Of a stretch of 64,000 nt of DNA, positions 20,471 to 32,527 are shown in pieces (within the stretch, counting starts at the first letter, position 1; the number at the start of each line of letters is the position of its first letter). The DNA lies in the NCBI RefSeq assembly GCF_030272615.1, contig NC_081415.1, forward strand, positions 623,843,740-623,907,739, written 5' to 3'. The notes beneath the pieces were generated by a model that saw only the letters and a program-made list of their open reading frames with translations, did not search any database and was not told the origin of the DNA. Source of the stretch: Cryptomeria japonica. Lineage: Eukaryota; Streptophyta; Pinopsida; Cupressales; Cupressaceae. Both the position numbers and the translations under genes were made by a program.

Positions 20471-23461
20471 TATTACCTATTTTCACTACAAGCTCAATAT
20501 GCCTCAGAAGGAGAAACAAGCACTAAGTATGAAAAGAATACATGTTTTTGTCTAGCTTGTTTGCTTCATGTGCAAACACAAAGAAAGTAGCTTTTTGTTC
20601 ATTGAATTATAGCATGTAGGGTAAAATGTGGCTCCCATGAGGGTTGAGCCCAGCATGCCGAGGGAGATGGATCTTTCTTTGCATTTTTTTTGAATTTTGG
20701 CCTTATCGGCAAGACCTACCTCGATGACATGATGACAAGTGCAGAGCGCGGAATGTTGTCATCAGCTATCGGAAGGAGCTATCTCAGGTTATCCTGATTA
20801 GTCGATGGAAGGGCCCAGGCGTAATCCATTTATCCCACATTGGAAGCAAGGAGGAGCATTTCTGTATTTAAAGGAAAAGTCCCACACATATTAAGTGTCA
20901 AAGCTTACTGGCTTTTGACAAGGAGTAGCTCAGCGTTGGTTGGCCCCCTGCATGCGTGCATCTCAAAGCGGCCAAATTTTGTAGTAAAAGGGAAAATTAA
21001 TAGGTGAGTAGGTTGCAAAGGATCTGATAGCCATCAATATATCACTATGCGAAAGTGCTCAACTGTTTAATCTCTGTGACTTAGTGACTAGTGAGGTGGT
21101 GTCTAGGTGGAAGTTGAGTTGGTACTCAAGTGGATCATGTGGAAAAATAGAGGATGACACATGGTGACACCGTGCCATAAGAGAGAGCCTCTTAGAGAGA
21201 CTAAAGACCAAGTAGATTCAGGTACATCAACGGTGATCAAGAAAGATCTGATGGCTGTCGCGATGGGAACATAGCCGCCAAATACTCCCCGTGACTTGGT
21301 GACAAAGCACGTGTCAAAAAGGGAAAGTTAAAAATCAAGAAGATCACTGAGATCCAATGGCAGATCAAGGAAGATTGGATGGTGGAGTGACATTTCAGGG
21401 CTATCCATGACTGTCACTGTACCGTAGTTGTGAAGTGCTCGCAACGAATACCCTTGCGATAGGTGGCAGGTCAGGTGGTGTCGAGGTGGACTCTGAGCAT
21501 ATCACATGGTGACATGCCTCACGAGAGGTGCCATGTCATCAAAGTGAATGTTGAACAAACCTTGGCTATGATATATTTCTAAATGGTTTCACCAAATGCA
21601 TCGATTTCATCCACATAATAGGTATTGATGAAACTACAGTTTTGATGAGACATGAAAATTGTTCACCGACGGAGGTAGTTTGGCCAAAAGAATGATGCCG
21701 AACAAACCAAAGTAAAACGGTGGGTCCGGTGGTGCTAAGGTGGCGAATGAGGCTATGCTAAGGTGCATTAGGTGGCAAACTAGAGATTGACATGTGGGAT
21801 GGATGGACAAAGAGGTAAGGGTCAAGCAGATCAAGAAAGATCAATGGTAGTCTGAAAGACCTAAGGGCTATCGCTATACTGCTATAGAAAGAAGCTCGCC
21901 AGTTATCATATCGACTTGGCAACAAAGCACGTGCAAAAAAGAGAGAGCCGCTTAGAGAGGGTAAAGATCGAGCAATTTGACGATAGATCAAAGATCATTG
22001 CTATACCGCATGATGAAGATGCTCGTTGGTTATCTTATGTGACTTGGCAACTGGTGAAGTGGGAGCTGAGGTGGTCATCCAGGTGGGCTTAGAATGAATG
22101 AGGATGCACCATGTGGTAGAGAGAAGATGATGAACCAAGGCAGACCAAGTCCATGGCAATCTAGATGGCAGACAATGTGGACCCATGAGCAAATCAGAGG
22201 CTGACACGTGGCAAAAGTCTACAGACAAGCGGATGTCTATATTTTTTAAGTCAACTTTGTACTTGAACTTTGAACTGGTTTAAAGTGGTTCAATGGTTCA
22301 AAGTTCATTATTGCCGCTCCTTCCCCTGGGCCAAGGATGAAGAGAGCAATAGGAAAGATAAAAGCCAAAAAGAAGAGTGGTTAAAAGCCGAATAGGTTCT
22401 TGAAGATCAGAGGGTTGTTGCTACACCGCAATGAAAAGGTGCATAAAGGTTAATCCTTGCAACATAGAAACAAGCCGTCAGTAGTCCCAGCGGTTTCTAT
22501 TATGTGTTGACGGTTAATGCAAATGGCTAAATCAAATGGTCAGGTAACCAGTAGCATCTAGGTGAACTCAGTGCAAAATGATGTGAAGTTCTATTCAGTT
22601 TGACTACTTTTTTTTGTAGTTTTGGAAGAGTTTCTCTCTCAATTAAGCCCCTTAATTTTGAGGACAAGCTTAGAATTGATGACAACTGATCCATCTTAGA
22701 GCCATTTTTGAATTTTTGCGATCTTTTGTATAAGTGATTATTTTTCACTCTTTTTTTTAGGGGGGGGGGAGTTCTGGAGTTGGTACATGTTCAGTAGCAG
22801 AGATCTTTGCTCTTGTAACTCACTTTTTAATGAATATTTTCAGATTTTCATGAGCATTATTTAGACTTTGTAATGAGAAATACTCTTTGTTTTCAATAAG
22901 CAACTAAATCCTTCTCTTACTTTCTGTGTTCTAAATGTTGTTGTGAATATTTTTGGATGAATTAGTTGTGATTATTATCAAATAATTCTTCATTTCATCT
23001 CTATTCCTTCAATGTTCAGTGCATGGTTAAGCATACTATAGTGTAGATCCGTGTTTGAGTTATAGTTTTTGGTAAATGAAGTTGTGGGAACTATCTTTGT
23101 TCTGCTTCACAAAAATATCAGAAATACTGAACCTTTCACATCAGGCGTTTATGCAAAGTATGCAATCTAGAGGTGTGAGTGTTTTAGTTTTCTTTATTGG
23201 ATTCTTGTGAGTTCCCTATCATTGTATGTCATTTTCAATCATTGGTGGATTGCCTAGTAGTAGTTAATTTTCAGTCTTATGCATATCCTTCTTCCCTTTT
23301 CTCAGATTTTCAAGTTAGTATTTGGTGATCAAATAGGAAGTCGACCTATAATCTGGAGGTATTCTCTCATAATAGGATACCCATAGCCTGAGAGTAGTCC
23401 AATGTGTCACCGGATTGTAGGAATTTCAAGTTTGCATCGGGTACAAATCCATGTGACAACA
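20471..23461 (+). repeat. Outer element 5' LTR (2,991 bp)
   Basis: Matches 33759-36730 along its whole length. It has a TATA-like TATTTAAAGG at about 20868-20877, repeated near 34149 in the other LTR. Degenerate internal subrepeats centre on a GACTTGG-GAC motif (21076, 21291, 21911 and 22037 regions). G-box/ABRE-like ACGTG motifs include GACACGTGGCA near 22203. Confidence 0.92.
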
Positions 23462-23500
23462 GTTTTTGGCACGCCCGGTGGGACCGTTCGAATCAGGATA
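23462..23500 (+). other. Probable primer binding site region of outer element
   Basis: TTTTTGGCACGCCCGGTGGG follows the LTR end directly. Its position and TGG-plus-GC-rich composition fit a tRNA primer site of a Ty3/Gypsy-type element, but I did not assign the tRNA. Confidence 0.55.
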
Positions 23501-23767
23501 GTGTAATGAATACATGTTATTGTTGGTTTTTGATATGTAACTAGTAAGTTACAAGCCTCTTAGAGGTTAACATCAGCATATCATGGTGACTCTGTATTTG
23601 GGAAGTAGCAGAAAAGCCAGTGCATCATTGAGAATATCACAATACTGAGAAATTGGGTGTTTTTCTTAGTATTATTAGCTTTTGGAGGCAGTGCAAACAA
23701 CACCATGGTGACTCCAACCCTATAACAGTGTGTTTCAGCAGTCCAGATACTTGAAATTAAATGGGGT

Positions 23768-24831
23768 TTGTTGTCTAGGCTTGCTATTGTTTCATGTCTT
23801 ATCTTTGCAATGTCTAGTAATCAGCATTATAATAGTAATATATCTTTTCATTCACCATTTCATGAAAATGTTGTCCCTACATATTCCTATCAACCATATC
23901 ATGCTGAGGATGCTACAAGTTTTGCTCAAAATGACCTCATAATAGAAAAATACCAATATTCTCATCATGTTTTCCACCCTCCTATCCCTACTCAATCTCA
24001 TTATCATCTAGTATATGATGAGAATCAATCCCAAGAGGAGTTTTTTGGTGCTAACCAACATGACTATTTGCATAATCAGCCTCCAAACCATCCTTACAAT
24101 ATTGTATTAGACCTCTTCCAATAGTTTGACCATGTGTTGTGGGCTTTGAGCCAAGAGTTTGAACTTATGCAGATTAATTATGTTAGTAGGACATTCAAAC
24201 ACATGTTTCATATGATGGTCAACATCAAGAAGAAGAAAAAGACCATTATGCGGCAACAAGAAATGGCCGAACATGACTATTTTTGTAACCAAAGGTTGAA
24301 GACACAGAGGATACAATTTGAAGAGGGTCTTGAATGAGAGATAGTCATTAAGGAGGGGCGGATGAAGCTCTTATCTACTCACATGGAAAGAAGCCAAAAT
24401 TATTTAGAGTATCAACGCCAGCAATTTGGAGAAAGTTTTGAAAAGCAAAGAGCTATTGCAAAAGAGGAATAGATTCAAACAATTCCTGTTGTTCTAGAGA
24501 AGCCCCATTAACCAGCACAACTCACATAATATGGAGGAGACAAAAGATATAAACTTGTTTCATTTAGTAATGGAGGAATATAGAAGGAAACAACAACAAA
24601 GTTTTGAAAAAAATAACATTTATTCAACTGAATCCTTGAATGTTCTAACTAATGAATTTCTTTATTCAATTAAAAGTGAGGAAGATGTCTCTATAGTTCA
24701 TCCAAAAGAAGAGTCGTGCTTTGATATTATTGAGAAATTTTATTCAAAGATGGATGGCAAGGAACCATAAGAATTTGATAGCCTTGATGGTCTAGAACAA
24801 CTTATAGAAGTGCTGAAACAATAGGTGGATC
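23768..24831 (+). pseudogene. Non-pol ORF of outer element, 5' half (function unknown)
   Basis: This is the first half of the only substantial reading frame in the pol-less element. Open pieces at 23768-24124 and 24134-24337 share one frame; after a shift near 24500 the frame continues as 24531-24770 and on to the Copia-2 insertion at 24832. The N-terminal part is rich in His, Tyr, Asn, Pro and Gln. The middle (about 24210-24480) is Lys/Glu/Gln/Arg-rich and looks like a coiled coil. The last part is acidic (SIKSEED, HPKEESC). No zinc knuckle, DSG or RT box is present. I do not recognise the protein; a gag-like structural role is a guess from position only. The second half is at 32528-33261. 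Confidence 0.5.
24827..24831. repeat. Target-site duplication GGATC (left, Copia-2)
   Basis: GGATC precedes the left end of Copia-2 and recurs at 32523-32527 after its right end. Confidence 0.88.
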
Positions 24832-26248
24832 TGATAACTCAATGATGAACGGATAGTACCAAATAGGTACTGAGAGGGGGGCTGAATCAGTACAGACAAA
24901 AGCCTCAATCATAAACCAGTTTGTTAGTAGACACTGTGCTTAGGAATACAAACAGTAATACCGATTCTCAAAAAAGGTACAACTGGCAACACCCAGAATA
25001 ACTGAGACAAGCATAAACCGATTGACACTTATCTTTTCATACAATCTAATACTTCATTCCATTTCACCCTAGTGCATGAGCAGGTAATCTATCATAAGAG
25101 ATATATATATAAATAACTAGATCAACATGATTCACTGCTTGACAGAAAACAACATAGCATCACATGAAAAAGACATCACATATGACACACATATTTTTCA
25201 TGTGGAAACCCAACTAGGAAAAACCACAATGGGGATGAATACCCACAAGTTGTTTTGAACTCTTTGGAAGTCCATTCTATTAGGAGTCTTGTCCAGTTAA
25301 GGACTAATATGATAGGTTCTATTTGGAACCGATCTGGTTAGGGATCACCCGGTTAAGGGATGGCTAGAATACCCGGTTAAGGGTTAAACCCTGTTAAAGG
25401 TTACCTTGTTAGAGGATTTCAAGAACTCAATGGTTTTGAGTCACCCTGTTAAAGGATTTATAGTAAGTTGGTTAAAGATACCCTATTAAGGGATTTCCCA
25501 ACTTCTAAAGTGGTTAGAGATCAACAAGTATTACAATGATCTGGTAGCAGCACTCAATGCCAATGCAAATCCACTTTAGCTCCTCTTCACCTTCTGCACT
25601 TACACTTTGTAGGTATCACTTCTCTCTTTTGGTCTCACAAGAATCACATATCTCTTCTCTTGGATACACACACACACAACTTTTGCCAACAACCTTAGAA
25701 AGAAACACAACATTGACCTTATAGGAAACAGATAGGTCAGTAGCTTAAACCCTAAACCCTAAACCTATTAGGTTAAGCAATTTTAACGGTTCAATCCTGA
25801 TCGTTGAGCACATTGCATTAAATGCAACAATCTTGAACCAATCTCAAGACCTTCTCCATCGTTCGTTTTCCACCGATTTCATGACGACTGATAACCCATC
25901 ACACGTTATCACTATTTATAGACTTCGCACATTCCCAAGGTAGATAGGGACAATCTCCTTCATGCAAAATCCTTCACATGCACAAATCTGACATGGCACC
26001 TTGAAGTTGAGACTACCAACCGGTAGTCATACAAAGCTTCCATGTGCTAGTTCCCATAACCACATGCTGGTTCACCTTAAGCAAACACACCGCTTCACTT
26101 TGGCACAAATACCGATTCACAATGTTATACCGGTTCTTGGTAACATATCGGTTCTCACATATACCAGTTCTCTCCTCTTCAGCATATTGACATCAATGAC
26201 AACATACAATGTCATCATGTCTTCATACCGGTTCACATAATGCGAACA
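24832..26248 (-). repeat. Copia-2 3' LTR (1,417 bp)
   Basis: In plus coordinates it starts TGATAACTCAATG and ends GCGAACA, so the LTR start reads TGTTCGC. It holds the CCGGTTAAGGG-type subrepeats (about 25290-25500), a tandem plant-telomere-like block of AAACCCT units at about 25746-25766, and the G-run (revcomp of the C-run) near 24872. Confidence 0.92.
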
Positions 26249-26362
26249 ATCTCCCCCTTTGGCATTGATGGCAATATACAAAGATATCTCTCTGCTTCAC
26301 ATCTTCTCTCTCAATTTCTACAGATATCTTCTCTGCTTCTCTTCTTCTCCCCCTTTGAGTAC
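26249..26362 (-). promoter_or_regulatory. Copia-2 twin polypurine tracts
   Basis: Complement of AAAGGGGGAGA at about 26250-26261 next to the LTR, and a second AAAGGGGGAGAAG about 90 bp upstream in element sense (about 26345-26359). Confidence 0.75.
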
Positions 26363-26491
26363 AATGCCAAAGTGGAGGCACAAACTTCCCTGTTCCATTA
26401 TGCTGCTCCCCTTGAGGAGTAGCATCCTTCAACACATCAATCCAAAAAAAAATTGACTATGCAATACCTGACTGATATGGAGCATATACCT

Positions 26492-29400
26492 TTATTTTAC
26501 TTCTTGAAGGGGAAGCGCCCCTAATTCACCTCTTAAGTACATAAATGTAGCCTTTGGGAGAGGCTTGGTGAATATGTCTGCTAACTGCTCCTTACTGGAA
26601 ACATGTTCTAGTGTAATCTCTTTGTTCTGAACCTTTTCCATCAAGAAATGATACTTAAGCTCAAAGTGCTTGGTTCTAGAATGCAAAACCTGATTCTTGG
26701 AGATGTTAATTGCACTAGTATTGTCACGGAATATACTTACTGGTTTAGATACAAGAACTTTGAAGCCATTTAATACATGCTTCATCCAAATTGTCTGAGT
26801 GCAGGTCATGAACGCTGCAACATACTTTGCTTCCGCTGTAGACTGAGAGATACCATTCTACCACCGAGAAAGAATGCACCACTAGTTGTGCTCTTCCAAT
26901 CATCTACATTACTAGCCCAATCAGCATCTGCGAACACTTTTAGGTTAAAATCATTATTATATGGATACCATAACCCATAGTCAATAGTTCCCTTTAGATA
27001 CCTAAGAATCTCCTTGACTACAACCAAGTGAGATTCTTTTGGACTTTTCTGGAACCTTGCAATAATCCCAACTGCATGTGCAATATCTAGTCTACTATGC
27101 ACTACATAGTGCAACTTACCAATCATTGATTGGTATTCCTTCTCATCAACCAATGTTGAGTCATCCTCTTTGGATAGTTTACAACCGCTCACCAGCAGTG
27201 TACCAACTGGTTTGCTATCTTCCATGCCAAAGGTCTTCAACACCTCTTTGACATACTTGGACTGAATGATAAAGATTCCATCTTTCATCTACTGAATCTG
27301 CAATCCAATGAAGAACTTAATCTCCACTATGAGTGACATCTCAAACTCTTTCTTGATCTCATCTGTAAACTCATGACTCATCTTGTCATCAACAAATACC
27401 TCACAGATCAGGATCTGATCTCCTTCAGACTTCAAGTAGATATTGCTATCTTCGCTTGTTCTGTCAAGTCCAATCTTCACAAGATGGGAGTGCAGGCATT
27501 CATACCATGCTCTAGGTGCTTGCTTTAGACCATATAAGGCTTTATGTAGCCTACACACCATGTCATTGTCTTTAGATAGGGCAAACCCATCTAGTTGCTC
27601 TATATACACTTCCTCTTCAAGTACACCATTTAGGAATGCGGATTTTACATCAATTTGATATACTTTGAATCCCTTAAAAGCTGCATATGCAAGAAGCATA
27701 TGAACTCCTTCCAATCTGGCTATAAGAGCAAAGGTTTCTCCATAGTCTTCTCCTTCTTCTTGGGCATATCCTTTGCACACCAGTCTGGCTTTGTTTCTAA
27801 TCACTGTGCCATCCTCATTCAGCTTATTTCTGAAAACCCATTTGGTACCAATGACATTTTTATGCTTCGGTCTGGGTACCAAAGACCATGTACCATTTTT
27901 CTCTATCTGGTCAAGTTCCTCTTCCATTTCCTTGATCCAATCTTCATCTTTATGTGCCTCTTTGAATGATTTAAGATCAAATTCAGAGATCATACATGAT
28001 TTTTCTCTGATCTTCCTTCTTGTAAGAATTCCTACATCCTTATCTCCTATGATCTTCTTAGGATCATGATTCAGCTTGAGATACTAAGGAATGGTCTTGA
28101 TAGATTTGTCTTGCTTTTCTTCTTCATCCTCATCTTCATTAGTATCAGCATCTACATCTACTGGTGTAGGAACATTGTTACTGGTACTTGGTTGACTGAC
28201 AACTGGTTCCCAGAAGGTTACAACTGGTTCATTTACTGCTTGCTCACTATCAGTTTCCTCAATTTTCTCAAAGGTTTCATCAACTCTTACATTGATGCTT
28301 TCCATAATTCTCTGAGTCCTATTGTTGAAACAATTGAGAGCTTTGCTCTTGGTGGAAAACCCCAGGAATATTGCCTCATCACATTTCGCATCAAATTTGC
28401 TTTGGTGTTCGCTCCTCTCGATGTAACATTTGCTACCAAACACTATAAATTAGCTAACCATAGGTGTCTTACCTGTCCAATACTCATAGGGAGTTTTATC
28501 CTTACATTTCTTAATGAGTACCCGGTTCATTGTGTAGACTACAGTGCTCACCACTTCTCTCCAAAAGGTGTGAGCTACCTTTCATTGAATCAACATAGTT
28601 CTAGCTGCTTCAACCATAGTCTGGTTATTCCTCTCTGCTAGGCCATTTTACTATGGAGTCTGGGGGGCAGACAGTTGCCTCTTGATGCCATGTTCTTCAC
28701 GGTACTTGTTGAATTCACCGGAAGTGAATTCCCTTCCTTGATCAATTCTCTGGCACTTGATCCTTTTACTACTTTCCTTGCTCTGAAAGCTTTGAACTTT
28801 ACAAAACCTTCAGACTTATCTTTCAAGAATGTGACCCACATCATTCTTGAGTAGTCATCAGTGAGAATCATGAAGTACCTATCACCCTACACACTCCTAG
28901 TTTTCATAGGACCACACAAATCAATATGCACAAGATCAAGAAAATTGTCAGCAGTGAAAGGTTGAGGAAGACATTTTCCCCAATTGACACTCTCTGCACA
29001 AGGTATTATCTAGTTTGCTTAGCACTGGCAGCCCTCTAACTGCCTTGATCTTACTGGCCTTCACAATGTTATCAAAGTTTACATGGCATAGTCTCCTATG
29101 CCATATCCAGCTATCATCAAATTTAGCTATAAGACATGTACTTATATTCGCATTCAACTAAAATGGGTTACCTTTGGTCTGCATGCCAGTGGCCACTAAT
29201 TCACAATTCTTTCCTTTGATTTTGCACACTTTCTAGATTGAGACCACTATCATTCAGCTGGGCAACACTTAGGAGGTTGTGTCTGAGACCATCAACCCAA
29301 TACACATTGTCAGCACTACTCTTTCCATTTAGAGAGATGGACCCTCTACCTTTGACCATACATGGTGCATCATTACCAAAGCGAACCACACCACCATCAG

Positions 29401-30504
29401 ACTCTTCCAAGGATAGAAACTTGCTCCGGTCACCAGTCATATGGTGAGAACACCCACTGTCAATAATCCACTCATTGGAACTATCAAACCGGGAGACAAG
29501 AGCCTTCTTGTTTGGCACATCTTCCTTGACAGCAACAAACACAATATCTTCATTTTCTTCATCTTTTGATTCCTCATCTGTGACGCCTTCATCAACTACC
29601 ACAAAATAGTTTCTCTGGTTTCCTCCTTTAAATTTCTTGAACCTTTCCAGTTTGTCCTTATTGTCGCCATTAGTATAGTTTACAACTATATGTCCTATCC
29701 GGTTGCAAGAAAAGCATTTCAAAGGGAGCTTACATCTGTATTTTCTGGTTCCTTTAGGGAGTTTCCTGGGAAGAAGAGCTTCAAATGCCATCAGAATCTT
29801 CTCATCACCCATTTCTCTATTCTATCTTGGTTCACCACTAGTGCTAGTTTCTTTTCCTTTTCTGGATGGTACAACAGAAGCTTTAAAAGCCGATTCAGTC
29901 TTTTAAACACTGCCATCAAAACTATTTAGCTCATAGGCTGTCAACTTTGCAATGATGGAGTCTAGGGATACCTTAGTCTTCTCTATTGATCTCAACTCCT
30001 GAATAGCAACAACCCTTATTGCATAGACTAGTAATAAGGATCTCAGACTTTTCTTACCATTGTGGAATCTTCCATTTTGCCACCTACACTCTTGATATCT
30101 CCAACAACAGTTTTGATTCTTATTCCATACTGTTGAATGGTCTCACCTTCAACCATCCGCATGTCTTCAAACTTCCCTCTAAGGATTTCTTCCTTGGCTT
30201 GTTTTACATGTTCATCACCGCCATAGATATTTTCAAGAGTATCCCATACCTCTTTGGGATTTACCTTATCTTGGACATCAATAAACTCAAAGTCAGATAA
30301 ACTACTAATTAGGGCTTCCATCATTTGCCCATTCTCCTACATCTCTCTCTTTTGGTCATCGGTGAGAGTATCGGTAGGGGCAACATAGGCATTCTCAATA
30401 TAGCTCTAGTGTTGAGCACCCATGTTTCTGATGTATATCTTTATTCTGTCTTTCCATATACTGAAATTTTCTCTGTTAAACTTTGGACCTTCCCTCTTCA
30501 TCAT
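26492..30504 (-). pseudogene. Copia-2 gag-pol polyprotein, broken
   Basis: The start is the ATGATGAAGAGG at 30504, matching the Copia-1 gag start. Recognisable parts are gag (30504 to about 29830) with an in-frame TAG at codon 56, and a zinc knuckle at 29675-29716 whose fourth Cys is Tyr. The protease IIDSGCSHHMT is near 29455. The GAG-pre-integrase WHRRLCHVNF, absent from Copia-1, is at about 29090. Integrase is frameshifted (28638-28871). RT is open over 27289-27993 and RNase H over 26492-27288. A 21-bp loss directly after the RT VDD box (27385-27390) removes the next seven residues. Stops and frameshifts lie near 30040, 28900, 28500 and 26806. Confidence 0.92.
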
Positions 30505-30563
30505 TAGACTAGGATCTTTACCTCAAGCGGTTAAGTTTATGACACACAGAGGACCTGGAGGAC

Positions 30564-30577
30564 GCTCTGATACCAAT
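30564..30577 (-). other. Copia-2 inner primer binding site
   Basis: CTCTGATACCAAT on the plus strand is the complement of ATTGGTATCAGAG, adjacent to the inner LTR segment. Confidence 0.88.
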
Positions 30578-31563
30578 TGATAACTCAATGATGAATGAAT
30601 AGTACCAAACCGGTACTGAGAGGGGGGGGGTGAATCAGTACAGACAAAAACACACTCTTAAACTGGTTTGTCAGCAAACACTGTGCATTGACAGACAAAC
30701 AGTAACACTGGTCCTAAAATAGAGTACAACCGAAAAAACCCAAAATAACTGAGAGAAGCATAAACTGGTTGACACTTATATTCTCATACAATCTAACACT
30801 TCATTTCCATCTCACCCTTATGCATGAACGGGTAATCTACCATCAGAGATATACATATAAGCAACTAGATCAACATGATTCACTGCTTGACAGAAAACAA
30901 CATAGCATCACATGAAGAAGACATCACACAAGACACACAAATTTTTCACGTGGAAACCCAACTGGGAAAAACCACGGTGTGGATGAATACCCACAAGCTT
31001 ATTTTTGAACTCTTTAGAAGTCTCCTCTATTAGTAGCCTTGTCCGGTTAAAGACTAATACAATAGGTTCTGTTAGGGATCACCCAGTTAAGGGATGGCTA
31101 GAATACTCGGCTAAGGGTTAAACTCTGTTAAAGGTTACCTTGTTAGAGGATTTCAAGAACTCAATTGTTTTGAGTCACCCTGTTAAAGGATTTACAAAAA
31201 GCTGGTTAAAGCTACCCTGTTAAGGGATTTTTCAATTGTTGAGGTGGTTAGAGATCAACAGGTATTACAATGATCTGGTAACAACACTCAATGCCAATGT
31301 AGATCCTCTTAAGCTCCTCTTCACCTTCTGCACTTATACTTTGCAAGTATCACTTCTCTCCTCTAGTCTGGCAAGAATCACGTATCCCTTCTCTTGGATA
31401 CACACACACAACTTTTGCCAACAACCTCAAAAAAATAGATAGGTCGATAACATAAACCCTAAACCCTAAACCTATCAGGTTAAGGAATTCAAACGGTTCA
31501 ATCCTAACCGTTGAGCACACTGCATTAAATGCAACAGTCTTGATCCAATCTCAAGACATTCTC
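30578..31563 (-). repeat. Copia-2 middle LTR segment, lacking its 5' third
   Basis: It aligns with the 3' LTR from TGATAACTCAATG through the telomere-like block (about 31454-31474) to CTCAAGACATTCTCCATC. It then joins gag sequence (TCTCTCTTTTGATCATCGG) instead of continuing to an LTR start. Confidence 0.88.
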
Positions 31564-31734
31564 CATCATCCATTCTCTCTTTTGATCATCGGTGAGAGTA
31601 CCGGTAGGGGCGACATAGGCATTCTCAACATAGCTCCAGTGTGGAGCACCCATGCTTCTGATGTATATCTTCATTCTGTCTTTCCATATATTGAAATTTT
31701 CTCTGTTGAACTTTGGACATTCCCTCTTCATCAT
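31564..31734 (-). pseudogene. Copia-2 duplicate gag head
   Basis: A second copy of the first approximately 50 gag codons, starting ATGATGAAGAGGGAATG at 31734. It contains FNRENFNIWKDRMKIYIRSMG, as in the main gag, but is fused into LTR sequence at its downstream end. Confidence 0.88.
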
Positions 31735-31791
31735 TAGACTGCGATTTTTACCTCAAGCGGTTAAGCTTATAACACAGAGGACCTGGAGGAC

Positions 31792-31805
31792 GCTCTGATA
31801 CCAAT
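31792..31805 (-). other. Copia-2 outer primer binding site
   Basis: CTCTGATACCAAT on the plus strand, the complement of the Met-tRNA primer site, next to the 5' LTR. Confidence 0.88.
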
Positions 31806-32522
31806 TGATAACTCAATGATGAATGGATAGTACCAAACAGGTACTGAGAGGGGGGGTGAATCAGTACAGACAAAAGCCTCAATCATAAACTGGTTTGTCA
31901 GTAGACATTGTGCTTAGGCTGACAAACAGTAATACTGGTTCTCAAACAAAGTACAACTGACAACACCTAGAATAATTGAGACAAGCATAAATTGGTTGAC
32001 ACTTATCTTTTCATACAATCTAATACTTCATTCCATTTCACCCTAGTGCATAACCAGGTAATCTATCATGAGATATATATATAGCTAGATCAACATGATT
32101 CACTGCTTGATAGAAAACAACATAGCATCACATGAAAAAGACATCACATATGACACACATATTTTTCACGTGGAAACCCAATTGGGAAAAACCATGGTGG
32201 GGATGAATACCCACAAGCTGTTTTGAACTCTTTGGAAGTCCGCTCTGTTAAGAGTCTTGTATGACTTCAATCAAAAACCCTAAAGTTGAGACTACCAACT
32301 AGTAGTCATACAAAGCTTCCATGTGTCGGTTCCCATAACCACATACCACTTCACCTTATGCAAACACACTGCTTCACTTTGACACAAATACCGGTTCACA
32401 GTGTCTGGTTCTTGGTAACATACCAGTTTCACATATACCAGTTCTCTCCTCTTCAACATATTGACATCAATGACAACATACAATGTCATCATGTATTCAT
32501 ACTGGTTCACATAATGCCAATA
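31806..32522 (-). repeat. Copia-2 5' LTR with 700-bp internal deletion
   Basis: Both ends match the 3' LTR. The middle (equivalent to about 25288-25985) is missing, with the junction near 32262. The outer end reads GCCAATA, so the LTR start is TATTGGC instead of TGTTGGC. Confidence 0.9.
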
Positions 32523-32527
32523 GGATC
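32523..32527. repeat. Target-site duplication GGATC (right, Copia-2)
   Basis: Exact copy of 24827-24831. Confidence 0.88.

Larger units (their letters stand above)
24832..32522 (-). mobile_element. Copia-2: nested Ty1/Copia element with an extra LTR segment
   Basis: The element reads on the minus strand and belongs to the Copia-1 family (shared gag start, LTR ends, PBS and twin polypurine tracts). In minus-strand order it has a 5' LTR shortened by about 700 bp (32522-31806), a PBS, a gag head (31734 to about 31568), the 3' two-thirds of another LTR (about 31563-30578), a second PBS, a full gag-pol region (30504-26492), twin polypurine tracts and the 3' LTR (26248-24832). Exact GGATC duplications bound the whole 7,691-bp block, so it sits in the genome as one insertion. 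It interrupts the ORF of the outer element. Confidence 0.92.

Noticed and set aside
21634-21834. Minus-strand open frame inside the 3-kb LTR, with a partner at 34903-35130
   Set aside because: The pair exists because the LTR is duplicated; composition and lack of motifs give no support for a protein.
25746-25766. Interstitial telomere
   Set aside because: Only two to three units, and placed identically in LTRs of one family, so it is an LTR feature and not a chromosome end.
28066-28641. Plus-strand open frame of 191 codons
   Set aside because: It is antisense to Copia-2 gag-pol and has no domain; the minus strand carries the recognisable protein.
31540-31737. A separate gene on the plus strand near the Copia-2 gag head
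   Set aside because: It is the antisense shadow of the duplicated gag start; the similar frame at 30325-30507 is the shadow of the main gag.
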